Assembly (NCBI RefSeq): GCF_024448165.1
Contig: NZ_JAMOLN010000012.1
Coordinates: 18,956-82,955, forward strand
Length of the DNA: 64,000 nucleotides
DNA from: Streptomyces longispororuber
GTDB taxonomy: Bacteria > Actinomycetota > Actinomycetes > Streptomycetales > Streptomycetaceae
Direction of reading: 5' to 3'
Shown here one piece after another: positions 52,943 through 60,993 of the stretch. Position numbers and translations under genes: made by a program. A model generated the notes under the pieces. That model was not told where the DNA came from, searched no databases, and saw nothing but the letters and a program-made list of their open reading frames with translations. Within the stretch, counting starts at the first letter, position 1; each line of letters opens with the position of its first letter.

Positions 52943-53440
52943 TCATGCGCGACGTTCGACGGCATCCGGCTGCAGCCTCAGCTCTTGGACCTGATAGCAG
53001 TCCGAGTAGAGGGTGGCGACGATCGCGCCGCAGGCACACGCCAGGTTGGGTCCCCACTCACCGTCCATGCCGCAGCAGTAGCCACGCCGCATCGCGACGT
53101 CGGGGTGTTCCTCCAGGCCGAGCCCGTCACCGGGGTTGAGGACGATGGTGCCGTTCGGACCTGCCTCCACCAGGAGGCCGGACTGCTCATCCAGTACGTA
53201 GGGCGGGCCGGACGGATCGGGGTCGACCGCGAAGGTCCCCGGATGCATCCGCACGATGGGGTCAGCACAGTGCCCGTTCGCGTCCTCGGGTGACGCCTCG
53301 GGCCGGAACCACCCCTCGTCCACTCCGTAGTCCGGGAGAGGCCGCTCAAGGAGCGTCGGGGTGACCGCGCGGCAGCAGCTACGACACCGGAAGGCGGTCA
53401 TCAGGGCGGTCATCAGGGCACTCATCTCTCCGGTCACCAA
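52943..53440 (-). CDS. Cys-rich hypothetical protein
   Basis: A 165-residue or slightly shorter protein (MTALMTAFRC at 53413 is an equally good start). Zinc-binding-like pairs CRSCC near the N-terminus and GYCCGMDG...CACGA in the C-terminal half suggest a zinc-ribbon-like fold. The middle DPSGPPYVLDEQSGLLVEAG is beta-rich. No known family. It lies among SUKH and other immunity-like genes and could be one of them. Confidence 0.65.
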   Translation of the reverse strand: MVTGEMSALMTALMTAFRCRSCCRAVTPTLLERPLPDYGVDEGWFRPEASPEDANGHCADPIVRMHPGTFAVDPDPSGPPYVLDEQSGLLVEAGPNGTIVLNPGDGLGLEEHPDVAMRRGYCCGMDGEWGPNLACACGAIVATLYSDCYQVQELRLQPDAVERRA

Positions 53441-53467
53441 CAGCGAGGGTCCCCGCGTGCGACTGAC

Positions 53468-53872
53468 TCAGTCTCGCTTGTCCTCGACGTGGACGACGTG
53501 CAGTTCGGTACCGTCCTGATCCCGCTTGGACCGTCCGCACAGCCCGACGACGATCTGCGACTGCTCGTGAGGCTCATCTGGACCGACATAGGTGAGGACG
53601 TCGTTGTGGTGCCCGGTGACCACCCATCCCTCGGCGCCCTTGACGTCGATCACCCCGAAGTCCCCGGCCGAAGAGCCGGCATGCGCGGGCCCGAACTCCT
53701 TCAGGATCTCCGCGGCCTGCTCAGCCAGCTCGCCGTCCGGTTCGGGCAGCACGACACACGTGCCGTGCTCGAACAGCACCCACGACTTGCGAGGATCGAC
53801 AAGAATCCGCCGCCAGACGTCTACGAGTATCTCGGTTTCCATGCCGGTCATCATGCCGCAGAGCACTGACAC
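53468..53872 (-). CDS. small hypothetical protein, immunity-like
   Basis: A 134-residue or shorter protein (internal MTGMETEILVDVWRRIL start likely). It has an alpha-helical N-terminus with VWRRILVDPRKSWVLFEHGT and a beta-rich remainder, GDFGVIDVKGAEGWVVTGHH followed by NDVLTYV. This short alpha/beta arrangement and its position suggest an immunity-type protein, but I do not recognise the family. Confidence 0.65.
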   Translation of the reverse strand: MSVLCGMMTGMETEILVDVWRRILVDPRKSWVLFEHGTCVVLPEPDGELAEQAAEILKEFGPAHAGSSAGDFGVIDVKGAEGWVVTGHHNDVLTYVGPDEPHEQSQIVVGLCGRSKRDQDGTELHVVHVEDKRD

Positions 53873-54028
53873 AGCGCGGTGATCGGCTGGGCGTCTACGG
53901 CCGGGCGTCTACGGCCGGCCGATGGGGGATTGTTGACACTAACGTCGGCCAGATAGTTGTCGCGGATCTCAGGTTCTCCACAGGCCACACCCACACTCCT
54001 GACGGCTGCCGCTCCTACCGTCCCGATC

Positions 54029-55000
54029 ATGACTGGAAGCCACAAGAACAGGTCCATCACCCGCCGTCGCGCGGTGGCCCTCACCGGTGGGGCGCTCGGC
54101 GCCGGAGGGCTCGCGCTCGCCGGGTACCAGGCCGCGTTCGCCGACGGGACCGCCACCGCCGAGGCCACCGGGTCCGCCTCCGCGTCAGCCGGTGCGAGCA
54201 GCAGCAGCGGCCAGTGCGTGCTCATGTCCAGCGTCACCGAAGGCCCGTACTACCTGGACGGCGCGCTCGTCCGGAAGGACATCACCGAGGGCAAGGACGG
54301 CGTCCCGCTGACGCTGCGCATCACCGTCCAGGACACGACCGATTCGTGCGCGCCCGTCGCTGGTGCCGCCGTCGAGATCTGGCACTGCGACGCCTGGGGC
54401 TACTACTCCGGCTACACGACCGCCAACCCGGGCGGCTCCGCTCCGGCCGAGTCGGAGGACGGGAGCGACGCGAACGACAAGACGTACCTGCGCGGCTACC
54501 AGGTGGCCAATGCGAACGGGGTCGTCAAGTTCAAGACGATCGTGCCCGGTTGGTACACCCCGCGTGCCTGCCACATCCACGTCAAGGTGCACACCGGCGG
54601 GCAGAAGGAGGACGGCACGTACGAGGGCGGCACGGTCAACTACACCGGCCAGTTCTTCTTCGACGACGACGTGGTCGCGGACATCTTCGAGATCGAGCCG
54701 TACGCACAGCACTCCGGCACCTGGACCAAGCTCGACGACGACATGGTCTACGAGGGCGGGGGCGCCTCCGGCGGGCTCCTGACCCTCGAACCGGTGCACA
54801 AGGCGAGCCCGGCCAAGGGCTACAAGGGGTACATCACCCTCGGCATCGACCCGGACGCCGAGAACACGGGCGCCGGAAGCGGCGGGGGCGGCACCCCGCC
54901 GAGCGGTGCCCCGACCGGGACGCCTCCGAGCGGCGCCCCGACCGACGCGTCGAGCGACGCGTCGAGCGCCTCGGCCGGGTCAAGTGTCTCGTCTTCCTGA
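54029..55000 (+). CDS. Tat-secreted intradiol ring-cleavage dioxygenase
   Basis: A 323-residue exported enzyme, start ATG 54029. The signal ITRRRAVALTGGALGAGGLA is a Tat signal. The catalytic domain has SVTEGPYYLDG (first Tyr ligand), VEIWHCDAWGYYSGY, and the metal centre GWYTPRACHIHVKV (Tyr, His, His), as in catechol/protocatechuate 3,4-dioxygenases. It ends with a flexible Gly/Pro/Ser/Thr tail of short repeats (GTPPSGAPTG) where related Streptomyces enzymes carry a carbohydrate-binding domain; here that domain is absent. It should open aromatic rings of lignin-derived or plant catechols outside the cell. Confidence 0.92.
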   Translation: MTGSHKNRSITRRRAVALTGGALGAGGLALAGYQAAFADGTATAEATGSASASAGASSSSGQCVLMSSVTEGPYYLDGALVRKDITEGKDGVPLTLRITVQDTTDSCAPVAGAAVEIWHCDAWGYYSGYTTANPGGSAPAESEDGSDANDKTYLRGYQVANANGVVKFKTIVPGWYTPRACHIHVKVHTGGQKEDGTYEGGTVNYTGQFFFDDDVVADIFEIEPYAQHSGTWTKLDDDMVYEGGGASGGLLTLEPVHKASPAKGYKGYITLGIDPDAENTGAGSGGGGTPPSGAPTGTPPSGAPTDASSDASSASAGSSVSSS

Positions 55001-55823
55001 GGAGTTGAGCGAGCGGATCCGGGCGCTCGCCGACGCCGCCGTCACTGCGCTCACGGCCCGGCTCGACCTGGCGGGGCAGCCAGCCGCGCCGGGACCTGCC
55101 GAACTCGGCGCCCTGCGCTGGTCCGCACGCGCCCTCACCCCCGGCCTCGCCGCGATCGCCGCCGCAGCGCAGCGCACCGGCGCGGCCTCGCCCGGCCTGC
55201 GCGAGGAGCTCGGCGCGATCGGCCGCAGTACCGAACGCGCCGCGCGGCAGGCGGGTGGCGCGCACCGCGGCGCCCTGTGGGTGCTCGGCTTGCTCGTAGC
55301 CGGGACGGCGCTCGATCCCGGGGACCCCCTGGCCTCCGCGAAGGCCCTGGCCGCGCATCCCGACCGGAAGGCCCCGCGCAGACCGTCGCAGGGATCGACG
55401 GTCACGGCACGGTACGGAGCAGCCGGGGCACGCGGTGAGGCGCGAGCTGGATTCCCACACGTGCGGCGGGCGTTGGACGCCTTGCACGTTGCCCGCGACT
55501 CGGGCACCGCGGAGCCGGAGGCGCGCCTCGACGCCCTGCTGACCATCATGTCCACCGTGCAGGACACGGGCCTGTTGTACGCAGCGGGACCGCACGGACT
55601 GCGCCGCGTTCAGGCCGGCGCCCGTGCGGTCCTGGAGGCGGGTGGCGCCTCAAGCCCCGCAGGTCGTGCGGAACTTGAGGCGTTCGACATCGCTCTGCGG
55701 GAACAAGGTCTCGTTCCCCGTGGCAGCCCCGCCCTGCTGGCCGGCGCACTGTTCCTCGACGCACCGCGCTACGTCAGCCCCCGCCTCGGGGTGACGCACC
55801 ACGATCGCATCGATCCTGGCTAG
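54984..55823 (+). CDS. CitG/MdcB-like triphosphoribosyl-dephospho-CoA synthase, degenerate
   Basis: A ~279-residue helical protein, start uncertain: GTG 54984 overlaps the dioxygenase gene by 17 bases; TTG 55005 is an alternative. The body resembles CitG/MdcB: LRWSARALTPGLAAIAAAAQ, LREELGAIGRSTERAARQ, GGAHRGALWVLGLLVAG (with the H-R-G-A motif), DALLTIMSTVQDTGLLY. The N-terminal K-P-G-L-V-D substrate loop is replaced by LAGQPAAPGPAELG. No citrate lyase or malonate decarboxylase genes are near, so the usual role is unlikely. It may be inactive or act on a different substrate. Confidence 0.65.
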   Translation: MSRLPEELSERIRALADAAVTALTARLDLAGQPAAPGPAELGALRWSARALTPGLAAIAAAAQRTGAASPGLREELGAIGRSTERAARQAGGAHRGALWVLGLLVAGTALDPGDPLASAKALAAHPDRKAPRRPSQGSTVTARYGAAGARGEARAGFPHVRRALDALHVARDSGTAEPEARLDALLTIMSTVQDTGLLYAAGPHGLRRVQAGARAVLEAGGASSPAGRAELEAFDIALREQGLVPRGSPALLAGALFLDAPRYVSPRLGVTHHDRIDPG

Positions 55824-55878
55824 AACTTCGAAGGGACGTAGTTCGTGTCGTCGCCAGGCCGCGAGGCTCCGGAGCCGC

Positions 55879-55934
55879 CTTGCCAGAGGCGCCTTGTCAG
55901 AGCCGTCTTGTCAGAGCCGTCTTGTCAGAGGCGC
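55879..55934. repeat. four 14-base tandem repeats
   Basis: Units at 55879-55892, 55893-55906, 55907-55920 and 55921-55934 share CTTGTCAGAG followed by CCGT or GCGC (first unit CTTGCCAGAG). The two middle copies are identical. The array ends 16 bases before the start of the SMI1/KNR4 gene, so it covers its promoter/leader. Confidence 0.75.
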
Positions 55935-55950
55935 CGTCTATGGTCGGCCC

Positions 55951-56592
55951 ATGACATCGATGGATCTTGTTGCGTTCGACCAGGCGTGGGAGCGGTTCGA
56001 GTCGTGGTTGGCCGCCCGGTCTCCGGCGGATCACGCCGCACTGCGCGCTCCGGCGACGACTGCTGAGATCGCGGACCTGGAGGGGAAGTTGGGATTCGCC
56101 CTTCATCCCGAGCTCAGGAGACTACTGGAGCGACGGAACGGTGTCGTCGAGCCCGAGTGGAACAGCGGATCCGACACGGGAGTCTTTCCGGCCGGGAACA
56201 TTCTGCCGCTGGGACATCGGCTCAGTTCGACGGCGGAGATCGCGTCGATGCACGAGATTCTCGTCGACGTCGGCGAGGACAACGCCGACGCCGATCTGTG
56301 GGACGAGGAAGACCTGGCCGGTCATCTGCACCTCTGCGTGCCTTTCGCGCAGCCCAATGACGGCGGTGTCGCATTCGTCGACCATCGGCCCGGCGCCACG
56401 TACGGGCACGTGTACGAGATGGGCATAGGCTCCGGGGATCTGGACGGCACCCTCTGGGGTTCGAGCCTGACCGAGTTCGTCCGCGCCGTGACGGACGCTC
56501 TGGAGACGGGCACCCCCTTCACGTACTACTGGCCTGTCACCTTCGAGCACTCTTCAGGCAGGTCCTGCATCGAGTGGGAGGTCCGTTCGTAG
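55951..56592 (+). CDS. SMI1/KNR4 (SUKH) family protein
   Basis: A 213-residue SUKH-fold protein, start ATG 55951. Typical features: TTAEIADLEGKLGFALHPEL and RRLLERRNGVVEP near residues 30-65, then GNILPLGHRLSSTAEIASMH and CVPFAQPNDGGVAFVDHRPG. It belongs to the same superfamily as the 52262 gene but is not a close copy. No toxin is adjacent. A tandem 14-base repeat sits in its leader. Confidence 0.88.
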   Translation: MTSMDLVAFDQAWERFESWLAARSPADHAALRAPATTAEIADLEGKLGFALHPELRRLLERRNGVVEPEWNSGSDTGVFPAGNILPLGHRLSSTAEIASMHEILVDVGEDNADADLWDEEDLAGHLHLCVPFAQPNDGGVAFVDHRPGATYGHVYEMGIGSGDLDGTLWGSSLTEFVRAVTDALETGTPFTYYWPVTFEHSSGRSCIEWEVRS

Positions 56593-56825
56593 AACCGTCA
56601 CGCACGCGATGCACCACGAAGTTCCGCTGCTCCGCAGCGAACGAAGTTCGCTCCCCACTGCGACGAGTCCATGCCCGTGGTCGACTGGACGTCAGCGGTG
56701 CCCTGGCCATTGACCGTCGGTGTGATCTAGCCGGGTGAAGAGCACACCGGTCCCCGCCGGAGGTAACGAGATCGGTGTGCGGCGCCAGCTCCGCGACCGG
56801 CCTGGCCCGACCCCGTCGTAGTCGG
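56593..56825. other. gene-free stretch
   Basis: No convincing coding frame. Small palindromes occur, for example GCGAACGAAGTTCGC near 56636-56650 and CGAAGTTCG copies beside it. A short plus-strand frame, SMPVVDWTSAVPWPLTVGVI, ends at a stop near 56730 and may be debris of a lost gene. Confidence 0.35.
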
Positions 56826-57146
56826 TCAGTGCCTGCGGTAGTCGAGGTCCTGGTAGTCGGAGTGGGTGTCCATCCACCGCTGGTAGAAGGGGCAGATCGG
56901 CAGCACCGAGACGCCCTGCTCACGGACGGCGTCCAACGACGCCCGTACGAGACTCGATCCGACCCCGCGGCCTTCGTAGGCCGGATCGACCTCGGTGTGC
57001 ACGAAGGTGACGAGTCCGTCGGTGCGCACGTACTGGGCGATGCCCGCGATCTCGCCCGACCCGGTCACGCGCGCCACCCAGCGGTTGGCGGCGGGGTCGT
57101 CCTCGACCTGGACGGTGACGGCGGGGGTGTCGTTCTGGCTGACCAT
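56826..57146 (-). CDS. small GNAT-type N-acetyltransferase
   Basis: A ~106-residue YjdJ-like acetyltransferase, start ATG 57146 (MVSQNDTPAVTVQVEDD); in-frame starts at 57197 and 57368 are possible. The acetyl-CoA loop is visible as PAYEGRGVGSSLVRASLDAV, and ICPFYQRWMDTHSDY at the end is the usual YjdJ tail. These small GNATs act on unknown small molecules or proteins. It lies 80 bases beyond the flavoprotein gene on the same strand and could be cotranscribed. Confidence 0.85.
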   Translation of the reverse strand: MVSQNDTPAVTVQVEDDPAANRWVARVTGSGEIAGIAQYVRTDGLVTFVHTEVDPAYEGRGVGSSLVRASLDAVREQGVSVLPICPFYQRWMDTHSDYQDLDYRRH

Positions 57147-57276
57147 GGTGTCCACCGAAGCATGGATCGGCTGTCCCGGCACGACGAACAGCGTCATGGC
57201 CCCCACACTCTCGACATGTCGGCAAGTCGGAAAGTCGATCGCGGGGATCGTGCACCGGCCCGCATCGACGGCCCGT

Positions 57277-58668
57277 TCAGCAGCAGCCCGCCGAAGGGGA
57301 CTCACCGCGCTCAGCGGTGGCGGGAGTTCCGATCTGGATGAGGGCCGGTACGGGCGCGCAGCAGCCACCCGCCGCGTCCTGTTCCGCGTCGGGAGTGTCG
57401 AAGAGGCCCGCGCCTCCGCAGACTCCGGTCTCGGGGAGGGTCAGTTCGACTCGGTCGGCGGCCTCGGTGTCACCGGCGAGCGCCGCGACGACCGAGCGGA
57501 CCTGCTCGTAGCCGGTCATCGCGAGGAAGGTGGGCGCACGGCCGTAGGACTTCATGCCGACCAGATAGACGTCCCGCTCGGGGTGGGACAGTTCGCGGTG
57601 GCCGTGTGGGTAGACGGTGCCGCAGGAGTGCTGGTTGGGGTCGATCAGCGGGGCGAGCTCGACCGGTGCTTCCAGGCGCTCGTCGAGGTCGAGTCGGATC
57701 TCGGAGAGGAACGACAGGTCGGGGCGGAAACCGGTGAGCACGATGATCTCGTCCACCGGATCGAGGCGTCGGCCGTCCTCGGCGATCAGGACCAGGCGAC
57801 CGTCGGTGTCGCGTTCGACGGCCTCGGTGCGGAAGCCGGTGACGGCATCCGCGTGCCCGTCGTCGACCGCGGCCTTCGCCGCGAGGCCGAGGGCGCCGCG
57901 GGCCGGGAGCTGGTCGGCTTCGCCGCCGCCGAAGGTGGATCCGGAGATGCCTCGCCGCAGGACCCACAGACCTTTGGTGTCCGCGCCGTCGTCGGCCTTC
58001 GCGAGGTCGGCCAGGTAGGCGAGAGCGGTGAAGGCGGAGGCGCCGGAGCCGATCACCGCGGTGCGTTTGCCCGCGTATCGGGCTCGGACGGCAGGGTCCT
58101 GGAGGTCGGGCACGCGGTAGGTGATGCGGTCGGCGGCGGCGCGCTCGCCCAGCGCGGGCAGACCGCTGCCGCCGGCCGGCGACGGGGTCGTCCAGGTGCC
58201 GGAGGCGTCGATGACGGCGCGGGCGAACAGGCGCTCCTCGCGGGCGTCGGCGTAGCGCACGTGGACGACGAAGGGCTGGGCCTCCCGGTCGGCGTCGACG
58301 ATGCGGTCGCGGCCGGAGCGCGATACGCCCGTGACGGTGGCGCCGGTGCGGACCTTGGCGCCAAGAGCGTCGGCGAGCGGCTGGAGGTAGTCGTTCACCC
58401 AGTCGCCGCCGGAGGGGTAGGTGGCGGCATCGGGGCGGACCCAGCCGGTCGGGGCGAGCAGCTTCTCGGCGACCGGGTCGACGACCTCGCCCCAGGTGGA
58501 GAAGAGCCGTACGTGGGACCACTCGCGCACCGCTGCGGCGGCCTGGGGGCCGGTCTCCAGGACGAGCGGCTCGATGCCCTGCTCTACGAGGTGGGCCGCG
58601 GCGGCCAGGCCGATGGGGCCGGCCCCGATCACGACGACGGGCAGGTCGGAGGGGGCAGGTGCGTTCAC
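57277..58668 (-). CDS. FAD-dependent oxidoreductase, ArsO-like flavoprotein
   Basis: A 463-residue flavoprotein. FAD motif VVVIGAGPIGLAAAAHLVEQ (residues ~10-29) and NAD(P)H motif AVIGSGASAFTALAYLADLA, with HVRLFSTWGEVVDPVAEKL and the D-V-Y-L-V-G-M-K-S-Y-G-R-A-P-T-F-type C-terminal region. This is the group found in actinobacterial arsenic resistance operons. The C-terminus is Cys-rich (GVCGGAG, GGCCAP, ending SAGCC), suited to binding a thiophilic metal(loid). Start GTG 58668 follows GAGGAGTCGCC. It is divergent from an ArsR gene and shares its operators. The reaction is unknown; arsenical oxidation/reduction is inference. Confidence 0.88.
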   Translation of the reverse strand: MNAPAPSDLPVVVIGAGPIGLAAAAHLVEQGIEPLVLETGPQAAAAVREWSHVRLFSTWGEVVDPVAEKLLAPTGWVRPDAATYPSGGDWVNDYLQPLADALGAKVRTGATVTGVSRSGRDRIVDADREAQPFVVHVRYADAREERLFARAVIDASGTWTTPSPAGGSGLPALGERAAADRITYRVPDLQDPAVRARYAGKRTAVIGSGASAFTALAYLADLAKADDGADTKGLWVLRRGISGSTFGGGEADQLPARGALGLAAKAAVDDGHADAVTGFRTEAVERDTDGRLVLIAEDGRRLDPVDEIIVLTGFRPDLSFLSEIRLDLDERLEAPVELAPLIDPNQHSCGTVYPHGHRELSHPERDVYLVGMKSYGRAPTFLAMTGYEQVRSVVAALAGDTEAADRVELTLPETGVCGGAGLFDTPDAEQDAAGGCCAPVPALIQIGTPATAERGESPSAGCC

Positions 58669-58730
58669 GGCGACTCCTCGCTTGTTTCGACGACTGTCGA
58701 TATCTGGTGGAGCCAGCATGGCACCCTGAA

Positions 58731-58760
58731 TCGACGAACGTCAACATAGACGTTCATCGA
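58731..58760. promoter_or_regulatory. ArsR operator 1
   Basis: A 30-base near-palindrome: TCGACGAACGTC (58731-58742) faces GACGTTCATCGA (58749-58760) with AACATA at the centre. Eleven of twelve positions pair. It sits in the flavoprotein promoter. An equivalent site lies exactly 100 bases away at 58831. Confidence 0.8.
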
Positions 58761-58830
58761 ATCAACCCGCCCGATCCGAGCCCGACCCACGCAACCGGCC
58801 CAGCCGCCACAGCGGCCCGGGCCGCCTGTA

Positions 58831-58860
58831 TCGACGTGTGTCAACATAGATGCATGTCGA
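58831..58860. promoter_or_regulatory. ArsR operator 2
   Basis: The second site keeps the core TCAACATAGA exactly (58841-58850) and the outer TCGACGTGTG and TGCATGTCGA arms, forming a less perfect palindrome. It overlaps the ArsR start codon (58854) and so can block its transcription and initiation. Confidence 0.75.
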
Positions 58861-59243
58861 AGACGAAGGCGCTGCCCCTCATCGAGTCGACCGGCCGACA
58901 GAGCGTCGAACCGTGCTGCCCGCCCTTGACGGAGCGCCCGTTCACCGCGGACGAGGCCGAGACCGCCGCCCGCATGTTCAAGGCGCTCGGCGACCCGGTG
59001 CGACTGCGCCTGTTCACGCTCATCGCGTCGCACGAGGGTGGGGAGGCGTGCGTGTGCGACATCTCCGACGTCGGAGTGTCCCAGCCGACGGTCTCCCACC
59101 ACCTGAAGAAGCTCAAGGAGGCCGGCCTGCTCACCTCCGAGCGGCGTGGCACCTGGGTCTACTACCGGGTCGAGGCGCCCGCACTCGCGGGCATGAGCCA
59201 ACTACTGCCCCACACCCCCGCACCCTCCCCCGCATCGGCGTGA
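58854..59243 (+). CDS. ArsR/SmtB family transcriptional regulator
   Basis: A 129-residue repressor, start ATG 58854. Winged helix: FKALGDPVRLRLFTLIASHE, then the metal(loid)-binding C-x-C in EACVCDISDVG, and SQPTVSHHLKKLKEAGLLTS. A second Cys pair in EPCCPPL near the N-terminus may supply a third ligand. It is divergent from the ArsO-like flavoprotein and both promoters carry matching 30-base operators, so binding of As(III)/Sb(III) should release both. No ArsB/Acr3 or ArsC gene is within the window. Confidence 0.92.
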   Translation: MSKTKALPLIESTGRQSVEPCCPPLTERPFTADEAETAARMFKALGDPVRLRLFTLIASHEGGEACVCDISDVGVSQPTVSHHLKKLKEAGLLTSERRGTWVYYRVEAPALAGMSQLLPHTPAPSPASA

Positions 59244-59321
59244 CCCACCCGCATCACGCGCCCTCCAGCCGGTCTCGGCAGCCCTGCTGACAGCGGGTTG
59301 CCATCGGTCCGCCCGACCTCT

Positions 59322-59347
59322 TTAATGAATGAACAGGCATTTATTAA
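59322..59347. promoter_or_regulatory. TetR-type operator upstream of TetR-SDR operon
   Basis: TTAATGAATG (59322-59331) faces CATTTATTAA (59338-59347), nine of ten positions pairing. It is strikingly AT-rich and ends 15 bases before the TetR start at 59363, so it probably mediates autoregulation of the operon. Confidence 0.7.
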
Positions 59348-59362
59348 TGGACGGGAGTCATC

Positions 59363-59986
59363 GTGGCGGGACGCCCCCGGGGAGTCGACGATGCAGTGAT
59401 CTTGCGGGCGGCGGCGGACGTGATCGGCCGGGTCGGCCCCATGGGACTGACGCTGGCCGTCGTGGCGCGCGAGGTGGGACTGGTGCCCGGCACACTCGTT
59501 CAGCGGTTCGGGTCCAAGCGCGGGCTGCTCCTCGCACTGGCGGAACAGTCCGCGAAGAACGCCGAGGCGCTGCCCGGGCGCGTACGGGAGAGGCATGGAT
59601 CGGCAATTCAGGCGCTCCAGGCGCTGATGGTGGAACCGATGGCGTCGATGACCACACCCGAGACCTACGCCAACCACCTGGCGTTCCTGTGCATCGACCT
59701 CACCGATCCACAGTTCCGCCAGCACGCCCTGGCCATGCACGAGAACCAGACCCAAGCCATCGAGAAGCTGCTCGCCGAGTCCCTGCTCTCGGGCGAACTC
59801 CGCGCCGGGACGGACACGGCGGCCCTGGCCAGGTCCGTGCAGGCGATCACCTCGGGTGCGGGCCTGCTGTGGGCGCTCGATCGCCGAGGCACCCTCGAAC
59901 AGCGGATCCGCCAAGAGCTGGACAACGTGCTGTCCCCGCACCTCCCGCCCAGCCACAGCCACCGCCACGACCTGGAGGAGTCATGA
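59363..59986 (+). CDS. TetR family transcriptional regulator
   Basis: A 207-residue regulator, start GTG 59363 (VAGRPRGVDDAVILRAA). Helix-turn-helix: LTLAVVAREVGLVPGTLVQR followed by FGSKRGLLLALAEQ. The ligand domain is helical and ends with a His-rich tail (PSHSHRHDLEES). Its stop overlaps the SDR start as ATGA, with GGAGGAG just before, so regulator and enzyme are one operon controlled by the AT-rich operator upstream. Confidence 0.9.
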   Translation: MAGRPRGVDDAVILRAAADVIGRVGPMGLTLAVVAREVGLVPGTLVQRFGSKRGLLLALAEQSAKNAEALPGRVRERHGSAIQALQALMVEPMASMTTPETYANHLAFLCIDLTDPQFRQHALAMHENQTQAIEKLLAESLLSGELRAGTDTAALARSVQAITSGAGLLWALDRRGTLEQRIRQELDNVLSPHLPPSHSHRHDLEES

Positions 59987-60927
59987 GGACCGAGGGGAAC
60001 ACCGACCGGATTACCGAGGGGAACGACGCACAGCCACTCACCGGAAAGGTGGCCCTCGTCGCCGGGGGCACCCGGGGCGGCGGGCGGGGCATCGCCGTCG
60101 AACTCGGAGCCGTCGGCGCGACGGTGTACGTCACCGGCCGCAGCAGCACCGCCGGGCGCTCGGACCTGAACCGCCCCGAAACCATCGAGGAGACCGCCGA
60201 GAAGATCACGGCCGCCGGCGGCCTCGGCATCCCGGTCCGCACCGACCACAGCCGCCCCGACGAGGTCCGCGCCCTGGTCGACCGGATCGCGACCGAGCAG
60301 AACGGTCGGCTCGACATCCTGGTCAACTCCGTATGGGGCGGGGACCCGTTGACCGACTGGGAACATCCGGTGTGGGAGCAGGATCTGGACACCGGACTGC
60401 GGTTGCTGCGCCAGGCGGTCGAGACCCACGTGGTCACCAGCCGTTTCGCGCTTCCGCTGATGGTCGCCCGCGGCACCGGCCTGGTCGTGGAGGTCACCGA
60501 CGGCAACACCGCCCGCTACCGCGGCTCGTTCTTCTACGACCTCGCCAAGTCCGCGGTGATCCGACTCGCCGTCGCCCAGGCCGCGGAACTGAAGCCGCAC
60601 GGCGTCGCGGCCGTGGCGATCACACCCGGCTTCCTGCGCTCGGAGGCCATGCTGGAGGGCTTCGGCGTCACGGAAGCCAACTGGCGGGACGGCGCGGCCA
60701 AGGACCCCGACTTCGCCAGCTCCGAAACCCCCACCTACCTGGGAAGGGCGGTCGCCGCACTGGCCGCCGACCCCGACATCATGGCCAAGACCGGGCAGGC
60801 GCTGGCCACTTGGGGCCTGTACAAGGAGTACGGGTTCACCGACGCCGACGGCACACAACCCGACTGGGACGCCCATTGGGCCGACGCCCTGGAAGAGCAG
60901 TACGGGCCGCTCGGAGACCCGTTGTGA
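59983..60927 (+). CDS. SDR family NAD(P)-dependent oxidoreductase
   Basis: A 314-residue short-chain dehydrogenase, start ATG 59983. The cofactor loop is VALVAGGTRGGGRGIAVELG (Arg-rich, suggesting NADPH), followed by VYVTGRSS. The usual N-N-A-G is replaced by VNSVWGGD. The catalytic Tyr-Lys is in YDLAKSAVIRLA. C-terminal residues (GLYKEYGFTDADGTQPDW) match the SDR group that is often coupled to a TetR gene. Substrate unknown. Confidence 0.9.
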   Translation: MRTEGNTDRITEGNDAQPLTGKVALVAGGTRGGGRGIAVELGAVGATVYVTGRSSTAGRSDLNRPETIEETAEKITAAGGLGIPVRTDHSRPDEVRALVDRIATEQNGRLDILVNSVWGGDPLTDWEHPVWEQDLDTGLRLLRQAVETHVVTSRFALPLMVARGTGLVVEVTDGNTARYRGSFFYDLAKSAVIRLAVAQAAELKPHGVAAVAITPGFLRSEAMLEGFGVTEANWRDGAAKDPDFASSETPTYLGRAVAALAADPDIMAKTGQALATWGLYKEYGFTDADGTQPDWDAHWADALEEQYGPLGDPL

Positions 60928-60993
60928 CACCGCGGGGCCTCACGGTGCTCCGCACCGGCGGACCCCGTCAGCCATCACTCTCCCCCGCGCTCG

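Noticed and set aside
55879..55934. Tandem repeats considered as a CRISPR array
   Set aside because: Units are 14 bases with no spacers and no cas genes nearby. No CRISPR array was seen anywhere in the window.
56826..58668. GNAT gene considered as arsinothricin acetyltransferase of an ars operon
   Set aside because: It is a ~106-residue YjdJ-type protein, much shorter than the PAT/ArsN family, so the link to arsenic is not supported.
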